Shown here: positions 7,738 to 11,460 of the stretch, one piece after another
How positions within the stretch are numbered: the stretch's first letter is position 1
Layout: each line of letters opens with the position of its first letter
Assembly: GCA_002409725.1 (NCBI GenBank)
Contig: DHOI01000081.1
Span: forward strand, 7,377 to 18,836
DNA from: Christensenella sp. UBA5394
GTDB taxonomy: Bacteria; Bacillota; Clostridia; Christensenellales; CAG-138
Reading direction: 5' to 3'
Length of the DNA stretch: 11,460 nt
Translations under genes and position numbers: made by a program
Notes under the pieces: model-generated
Told to the model about the DNA's origin: nothing
The model's database searches: none
Seen by the model: only the letters and a program-made list of their open reading frames with translations

Positions 7738-8469
7738 TTATTCCCCGCAATAGACGGCGATGGCTTCGCCTGCAAATTGCGCCGTGCCGGGACCGCCGTA
7801 TTCGTCAATGTTTTCCTGGAAGCGTCCGTCGCCGGTGTACATCTTGCCCAGGCCCGCCAGGATCTCCAGCGTGCAATCGTAATAATATTCCGTAAAGTGC
7901 GCCCGCAGCTTTTCTACCAGGTCCTGCGCCGCACTCGAGTCTGGGGCTTCCCCCGCCACCTTCAGCTTGCCCATTTCGGCCAATATATCCATGGTTCCCT
8001 GGGCTGCCGCATCCTGTTGCTGCTTAGTTTGGCCCTTGATCTTGGCCTCGTATTGCTGCCAGGCCTTGGACTTGCCCCAATTCTCCTTGGCCTCTGCCAT
8101 ATACGCATCGATCTTGCGCGTATCAAAGGCTTTAAAATCCACCCTGCTCATGCCTAACATCACCGCTCCTTCCGCTAATGTGATCAGATTGTCCAAGTGT
8201 TCCCGCTTGAGTTTGAGCAGCTCGATTTGCTGCTCCAGGGCCGCGTTGCGGTCAAAGCTGGGGCTTTCCAGGATGCCGCGAATATCCTTGAGCGGGAAGC
8301 CCAGTTCCCGAAAGAACATCACCTGGGATAGCCGTTCCACGGCCTCCTCGCCATAGCCCCGATACCCCGCTTCGCTTACCTCGCCGGGCTTTAGCAGGCC
8401 GATCTCATCATAATAGTGCAGCGTGCGCACGCTCAACCCGCTCAATTTGCTCAGCTCTGAAACCTTCAT
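7738..8469 (-). CDS. MerR family transcriptional regulator with TipAS antibiotic-recognition domain
   Basis: Predicted DNA-binding activator or autoregulator of the TipAL/Mta/SkgA type, 243 residues. The N-terminal winged-helix MerR domain (1-70) shows SGLSVRTLHYYDEIGLLKP (10-28), the family hallmark, followed by GYRGYGEEAV. A dimerisation coiled coil rich in Glu, Leu and Lys spans about 73-110. The C-terminal half matches TipAS: KENWGKSKAWQQYE, then the closing segment with Y-rich helix, LGKMYTGDGRF and AEAIAVYCGE-like end. In characterised members this domain binds thiopeptides or other hydrophobic drugs and switches on a resistance gene. The ATG at 8469 follows GGGAGG and AAGGG purine runs. 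The gene stands alone between its own promoter and terminator, with no exporter or drug-modifying gene beside it, so its regulon beyond itself is unknown. The inducer cannot be inferred. Confidence 0.93.
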   Translation of the reverse strand: MKVSELSKLSGLSVRTLHYYDEIGLLKPGEVSEAGYRGYGEEAVERLSQVMFFRELGFPLKDIRGILESPSFDRNAALEQQIELLKLKREHLDNLITLAEGAVMLGMSRVDFKAFDTRKIDAYMAEAKENWGKSKAWQQYEAKIKGQTKQQQDAAAQGTMDILAEMGKLKVAGEAPDSSAAQDLVEKLRAHFTEYYYDCTLEILAGLGKMYTGDGRFQENIDEYGGPGTAQFAGEAIAVYCGE

Positions 8470-8497
8470 TATTGCCCTTCGCCTCCCTTCTGGGGTT

Positions 8498-8528
8498 AGC
8501 TTATACTATGACGTAACGTGAGAGTCAA
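8498..8528 (-). promoter_or_regulatory. Promoter and MerR-type operator of the TipAS regulator gene
   Basis: On the minus strand the -35 box TTGACT (8523-8528) is followed by TATAAG (8500-8505) after 17 bp; counting TAAGCT (8498-8503) as the -10 gives the 19-bp spacing typical of MerR-controlled promoters. A 21-bp dyad, 8505-8525 with its centre at 8515, fills the spacer. Its arms agree at ACT-T-ACGT and ACGT-A-AGT. Placement of the dyad between -35 and -10 is the known MerR arrangement, which strongly suggests the protein encoded just downstream binds here and controls its own synthesis. Confidence 0.85.
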
Positions 8529-8560
8529 GAGGAATCTGCAAAATATTTCGAGGAAGATAC

Positions 8561-8590
8561 GGCAAAGCCCGGCGCGCTTGTGCCGGGCTG
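8561..8590 (-). terminator. Hairpin after the DUF1846 gene, probable weak terminator
   Basis: Arms AGCCCGGC (8566-8573) and GCCGGGCT (8582-8589) form a perfect 8-bp GC-rich stem with an 8-nt loop, starting about 25 nt after the DUF1846 stop. On the minus strand only three T residues follow, so the T-tract is poor. Placement between the DUF1846 stop and the MerR promoter favours a termination or mRNA 3'-end stabilising role. Confidence 0.6.
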
Positions 8591-8614
8591 CAAAAAGGAA
8601 GAACCTTCTATTAA

Positions 8615-10096
8615 TTATTTGTGGTATAACTTTTTGCCCTGGTACCTCGGCTCGCAGGTGAGGTTTATCCCCAGCTTGCGGAAAACGCCCTCGTCCACGG
8701 AGGAAAGGATCACCGAGGAGTGAGCCTCGGAGCCGCGCAGCTTATCGAGCTGCTGCATGGCCAGCTCCGCCGTAGGGTTAGTGGCCGCGGAAATCGAAAG
8801 GGCAATGAGCACCTCATCCATATGCAACCGGGGGTTGTGATTGCCCAGGTGCTCCACCTTGAGGTGCTGGATGGGCTCGATGACGATGGGGGATATGAGG
8901 TGCACCGCATCTTGTATGCCGCCCAGCTCTTTGAGGACGTTGAGCAGCAGTGCGCTGGATGCGCCCAGGAGCTGGCTGGTTTTGCCCGTGAGGATGCGCC
9001 CGTCCGGCAGCTCCAATGCGGCCGCAGGCGCGCCGGTATCCTCTGCCTTTTTGAGGGCCGCGGCAGCCACGGGTCGATCCGCCTCGGAAACGCCGGCCTG
9101 GTTCATCAAAAGGCGGATCTTATCCGCCGCCTCCGGCCCGGCCAGGCCCTGGCGGGCCGCGCACATGGCCGCATAGTAGCGGCGGATGATCTCCTGCAAG
9201 GCGGCTTCGCGGCAGGCTTCATCATCCACAATGCACTTGCCGGCCATATTCACGCCCATGTCCGTAGGGGATTGGTAGGGGCACTCGCCATAAATGCGGC
9301 GGAACATGGCCGAGAGCACGGGAAAGACCTCCACATCCCGGTTATAGTTGACGGTGGTCTCGCCGTAAGCCTCCAGGTGGAACGGGTCGATCATATTCAC
9401 ATCGTTGAGGTCCGCCGTGGCGGCCTCGTACGCGAGGTTTACGGGATGCTTGAGGGGCAGGTTCCAAATGGGGAAGGTTTCGAATTTAGCGTAACCTGCA
9501 CGCACGCCGCGCTTATGCGCATGGTAGAGCTGGGAAAGGCAGGTTGCCATTTTGCCGCTGCCCGGGCCCGGCGCAGTGACCACCACCAGCGATCGGCTGG
9601 TTTCGATATAATCGTTTTTGCCGAAGCCTTCCTCGCTAACGATATGCTCCACATTGCTGGGGTATCCCTCGATGGGATAGTGCCTGTATACCTTCACGTC
9701 CACCGCTTCCAGGCGGGCCTTGAAGGAATCGGCCGCGCTCTGGCCCCTGTATTGGGTGAGTACCACGCTGCCCACAAAAAGGCCAACGCCCCGGAAGGCG
9801 TCGATCAGGCGGAGCACGTCGAGGTCGTAGGTGATGCCGAGGTCGCCGCGCACTTTGTTTTTTTCGATATCGGCAGCGTTGATGGCGATGACCACCTCGG
9901 CCTTATCCGCCAGCTCCAGCAGCATGCGCACCTTGCTATCCGGCGCGAAGCCCGGCAGCACGCGCGAGGCGTGGAAATCATCGAAGAGCTTGCCGCCGAA
10001 TTCCAGATAGAGCTTATCCCCAAACTGGGAAAGCCGCTCCATGATGCAGGCGGATTGCATGGTCAGATACCGCTGGTTGTCAAAGCCCGGTCTCAT
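8615..10096 (-). CDS. DUF1846 domain-containing protein (UPF0371 family)
   Basis: Member of the conserved but uncharacterised UPF0371/DUF1846 family, here 493 residues, the normal length. Recognised by the long near-invariant stretches [20 protein letters not shown] (29-48), [20 protein letters not shown] (72-91), [19 protein letters not shown] (174-192), [10 protein letters not shown] (250-259) and [16 protein letters not shown] (371-386). GPGSGK at 177-182 resembles a phosphate-binding loop, but it does not fit the canonical Walker A spacing, so nucleotide binding is inference. No signal peptide or membrane segment is seen, so it is presumably cytosolic. I start it at the ATG at 10096 because GGGAGGG lies 7 nt upstream and family members begin MR-GFD; an in-frame ATG 36 nt upstream lacks this. 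It has its own promoter, and its function is unknown to me. Confidence 0.94.
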   Translation of the reverse strand: MRPGFDNQRYLTMQSACIMERLSQFGDKLYLEFGGKLFDDFHASRVLPGFAPDSKVRMLLELADKAEVVIAINAADIEKNKVRGDLGITYDLDVLRLIDAFRGVGLFVGSVVLTQYRGQSAADSFKARLEAVDVKVYRHYPIEGYPSNVEHIVSEEGFGKNDYIETSRSLVVVTAPGPGSGKMATCLSQLYHAHKRGVRAGYAKFETFPIWNLPLKHPVNLAYEAATADLNDVNMIDPFHLEAYGETTVNYNRDVEVFPVLSAMFRRIYGECPYQSPTDMGVNMAGKCIVDDEACREAALQEIIRRYYAAMCAARQGLAGPEAADKIRLLMNQAGVSEADRPVAAAALKKAEDTGAPAAALELPDGRILTGKTSQLLGASSALLLNVLKELGGIQDAVHLISPIVIEPIQHLKVEHLGNHNPRLHMDEVLIALSISAATNPTAELAMQQLDKLRGSEAHSSVILSSVDEGVFRKLGINLTCEPRYQGKKLYHK

Positions 10097-10146
10097 TTTT
10101 CTACCCTCCCTTGAAAGCCTGTTTCCATTCAAAACACAATCTATTT

Positions 10147-10175
10147 ATTATATATAGCAAGCCAAGGCATTGCAA
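10147..10175 (-). promoter_or_regulatory. Sigma-A type promoter of the DUF1846 gene
   Basis: On the minus strand TTGCAA (10170-10175, 4 of 6 consensus) is followed after exactly 17 bp by a perfect TATAAT (10147-10152). It leaves an untranslated leader of about 45 nt before the start at 10096. The surrounding AT-rich DNA stands out against the GC-rich genes. Confidence 0.8.
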
Positions 10176-10229
10176 GGGTTATTGGCATATGTAGGCTATA
10201 AAATTTATTCCCTACTGGCACGGCCGCTA

Positions 10230-10238
10230 TGGTATACT
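10230..10238 (+). promoter_or_regulatory. Candidate extended -10 promoter upstream of the sigma factor gene
   Basis: TGG followed by TATACT (10230-10238) matches an extended -10 element (TGN-TATAAT) with 5 of 6 hexamer bases. No -35 hexamer is present 17 bp upstream (CCCTAC), so it would depend on the extended -10. A start near 10245 would give a leader of about 50 nt. It could supply basal expression of the sigma factor. Confidence 0.45.
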
Positions 10239-10241
10239 GAA

Positions 10242-10268
10242 TGCAACCTTTCAGCCCTTTGAAACGTA
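10242..10268 (+). promoter_or_regulatory. Candidate ECF-type autoregulatory promoter of the sigma factor gene
   Basis: TGCAAC (10242-10247) with CTTT following, then CGTA at 10265-10268 after 17 bp, resembles ECF promoters such as the SigW type (TGAAAC, about 16 bp, CGTA). Transcription would begin near 10275, just before the ribosome binding site at 10282-10286. Many ECF operons are controlled by their own sigma factor, and the position directly in front of this gene supports that. The match is by eye. Confidence 0.5.
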
Positions 10269-10293
10269 TTATGAACAGATGGGAGGGGTGATG

Positions 10294-10830
10294 ATGCCCG
10301 GAAGGGACATCGAATCCATTTACAACGATTGCTCCCGCATGGTATATTGGGCCGCCTATGGCGTTGCCCGCAGCGAGAGCGATGCGCTGGACGCCATGCA
10401 GAATACCTTCCTTCGGGCCATGGAGCACATGGAACAGCTTCAGGGCATGAACGACGCCCAGCTTCGTAGCTGGCTCTACCGGGTGGCCGTGAACCTTTGC
10501 AAGGACAGCCTGCGCAAGCAGAGCCGCGAAACGCTCACAGATGAGGTGATCGAGCCCAAGGGGGATAACGTATACGAGTTGCCCGAGGCGGCGCTGATCT
10601 CGGCGGAGGAAAAGGCCCGCGTACGTGCGGCCATCGACCGGCTGCCGGAGATATACAGGCAAACGGTGCTGCTGCACCATTTTTCCGGCTGCGATTATAA
10701 ACAGATCGCCCGCCTTACCGGCACCACGGAAGGCAATGTGAAGAGCCGCATGAGCCGGGCCAAGCAGCGGCTTTATGAAATTTTGAAAAAAGATACTAAA
10801 AAGGTAGAAGGAGGTGAGAACCATGGATAG
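10294..10830 (+). CDS. ECF-type RNA polymerase sigma factor (sigma-70 family)
   Basis: Predicted alternative sigma factor that directs RNA polymerase to a small set of stress or envelope promoters. It has 178 residues, the usual ECF size, with only the two core domains. Region 2 (about 8-76) includes the SDALDAMQNTFLRA segment and the LRSWLYRVAVNLCKDSLRK motif of region 2.4. After an acidic linker, region 4 (about 109-165) has RLPEIYRQTVLLHHFSGCDY and the helix-turn-helix DYKQIARLTGTTEGNVKSRM. Starts are possible at 10279, 10291 and 10294; I prefer 10294 because GGAGG (10282-10286) is then 7 nt away, whereas 10279 lies upstream of that site. Its 3' end overlaps the downstream membrane protein gene by 8 nt, the usual sigma/anti-sigma arrangement. 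The signal it answers to is unknown. Confidence 0.93.
   Translation: MPGRDIESIYNDCSRMVYWAAYGVARSESDALDAMQNTFLRAMEHMEQLQGMNDAQLRSWLYRVAVNLCKDSLRKQSRETLTDEVIEPKGDNVYELPEAALISAEEKARVRAAIDRLPEIYRQTVLLHHFSGCDYKQIARLTGTTEGNVKSRMSRAKQRLYEILKKDTKKVEGGENHG
10808..10817 (+). promoter_or_regulatory. Perfect Shine-Dalgarno site of the anti-sigma candidate
   Basis: AAGGAGGTGA is fully complementary to the 3' end of 16S rRNA and lies 5 nt before the ATG at 10823, inside the end of the sigma factor gene. It fixes the start of the downstream gene and predicts efficient, coupled translation. Confidence 0.85.
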
Positions 10831-11460
10831 GATGGACGAACTGCTGGATATGATCGGCACTGAAGCCAACGAAAAGATCGATTTTGAGGCTGCCCTTTTT
10901 GAGGTTCTCGCCAAAGCGCAGGCAAAAGAGCAGGAGCGGAGCCAACAGGCTGCCCGCAAAAAGCCCTGGATGCAGGCCCGCTACCTTTCCATGGCAGCCG
11001 GCGTGGTTTTGCTGGTAGGCGCGGCCGTGCTGCTCACTCGCAGCGGCCTGATGAAGGGCGCGGGTTCCGGCGCGCCCGAATCCGCTGAGCCCCAGCTTGC
11101 CATGTCCACAGCCAGCGCCGATACGGCCGCAGGCGCAGCCGAAGCCGCGCCCGAGGCTCCCGCGGCAGCAGCCCCGGCCCCAGCCGCCTTTACCGCTCCC
11201 GCCGAAGGGGCCGCCCCCCCGGAAGATGGCGGCATGATGGCGGGGCAATCCCGCATAACGGGGTCGCCCTTTTACGGCTCTGCTGCTATCACGGTACCGG
11301 CGGCGGGTTCGGCCTGCACCCAGGGCAGCTCCAAAGACAGCGCCGAACCTACGCCCCTGCCCGAGGAAGCCCTGCGCAACGGCAGCCACGATGCGTACGA
11401 CGCAGAGGGCGGCATTTGCCGCATTGGCGAAACAACCCGCCTTACCGCCCAGGAAAAGCT
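10823..11460 (+). CDS. Single-pass membrane protein, probable anti-sigma factor (partial)
   Basis: The open frame runs off the right edge after 212 complete codons. The N-terminal 50 residues are acidic then basic (about 35-47 rich in K, R, E and Q) and would be cytoplasmic. A single hydrophobic segment, about 54-72 (YLSMAAGVVLLVGAAVLLT), spans the membrane. It is followed by a long Ala/Pro/Glu-rich outer linker (about 75-140) and the start of a further domain containing two cysteines. Overlap with the ECF sigma gene and this topology suggest a transmembrane anti-sigma factor that holds the sigma factor inside until an outer signal arrives. No H-x3-C-x2-C zinc anti-sigma motif is present in the N-terminus, so the family is not one I recognise. 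The start is fixed by a perfect ribosome binding site. It could instead be another membrane protein co-expressed with the sigma factor. Confidence 0.7.
   Translation, partial: MDRMDELLDMIGTEANEKIDFEAALFEVLAKAQAKEQERSQQAARKKPWMQARYLSMAAGVVLLVGAAVLLTRSGLMKGAGSGAPESAEPQLAMSTASADTAAGAAEAAPEAPAAAAPAPAAFTAPAEGAAPPEDGGMMAGQSRITGSPFYGSAAITVPAAGSACTQGSSKDSAEPTPLPEEALRNGSHDAYDAEGGICRIGETTRLTAQEK

Noticed and set aside
7638..7808. A 57-codon in-frame N-terminal extension of the dipeptidase
   Set aside because: It covers the MerR terminator hairpin and the end of the MerR gene, and the family normally begins just before the DLHCDT motif.
8720..10114. A 464-codon plus-strand open frame
   Set aside because: It is antisense to the DUF1846 gene, whose conserved blocks are unmistakable. 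The plus-strand product has no recognisable domain and no convincing start site.
10259..10264. TGAAAC directly before the sigma gene as an ECF -35 box
   Set aside because: The -10 would then fall at about 10281-10284, inside the ribosome binding site, and no CGTA or CGTC is found there. The upstream TGCAAC with CGTA at 10265 fits better.
10141..10959. A 272-codon minus-strand open frame
   Set aside because: It is antisense to the ECF sigma factor gene with its complete regions 2 and 4, and shows no motif of its own.
1..11460. Mobile element, CRISPR, toxin-antitoxin or phage-defence system
   Set aside because: No direct repeat arrays, transposase or integrase motifs, terminal inverted repeats or small paired toxin-type genes were seen on either strand; gene content is housekeeping and regulatory.

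Overview
The window looks like an ordinary chromosomal segment of a GC-rich, low-redundancy member of the Bacillota, most likely a gut-type Clostridia. The evidence is strong GGAGG-type ribosome binding sites at almost every start, a glutamine-dependent NAD synthase, a DUF1846 (UPF0371) protein, a TipAS-type MerR regulator and tandem M42 peptidases, all typical of that group. GC content was judged by eye and not computed. No rRNA, tRNA, CRISPR array, insertion sequence or phage gene was seen. No intergenic gap exceeds about 200 bases.

Positions 1 to 7637 hold a compact six-gene block on the minus strand. In transcription order it encodes an M19 membrane-type dipeptidase, three different M42 aminopeptidase-like proteins, a three-domain M24 aminopeptidase P, and a glutamine-dependent NAD+ synthase that runs off the left edge. 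Junctions are 3 nt, overlap 16 nt, overlap 8 nt, overlap 4 nt (ATGA) and 31 nt, so the genes are almost certainly co-transcribed and partly translationally coupled. All five peptidases keep their metal-binding residues and have no signal peptide. Together they suggest cytoplasmic breakdown of imported oligopeptides, including dipeptides and X-Pro peptides. The reason for linking NAD synthesis to this set is not evident; the free glutamine that peptide breakdown could provide is one possible link.

Positions 7683 to 8528 hold a MerR-family regulator with a C-terminal TipAS drug-binding domain. It is a self-contained unit, with a clear promoter overlapped by a 21-bp dyad of the MerR operator type and an intrinsic terminator downstream. 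Positions 8561 to 10175 hold the DUF1846 gene with its own consensus promoter and a hairpin after its stop.

From 10230 to the right edge the plus strand carries an ECF-type sigma factor overlapping by 8 nt a membrane protein that is probably its anti-sigma factor. That protein has one transmembrane segment and an Ala/Pro-rich outer linker, but no zinc-binding anti-sigma motif is visible. The leader of the sigma gene contains both an extended -10 promoter and a TGCAAC-N17-CGTA element resembling an ECF promoter, which suggests autoregulation.

I found no convincing novel system. The most interesting points are the three mutually divergent M42 paralogues, the atypical anti-sigma candidate with its possible autoregulatory promoter, and the dipeptidase start, which has no visible ribosome binding site.
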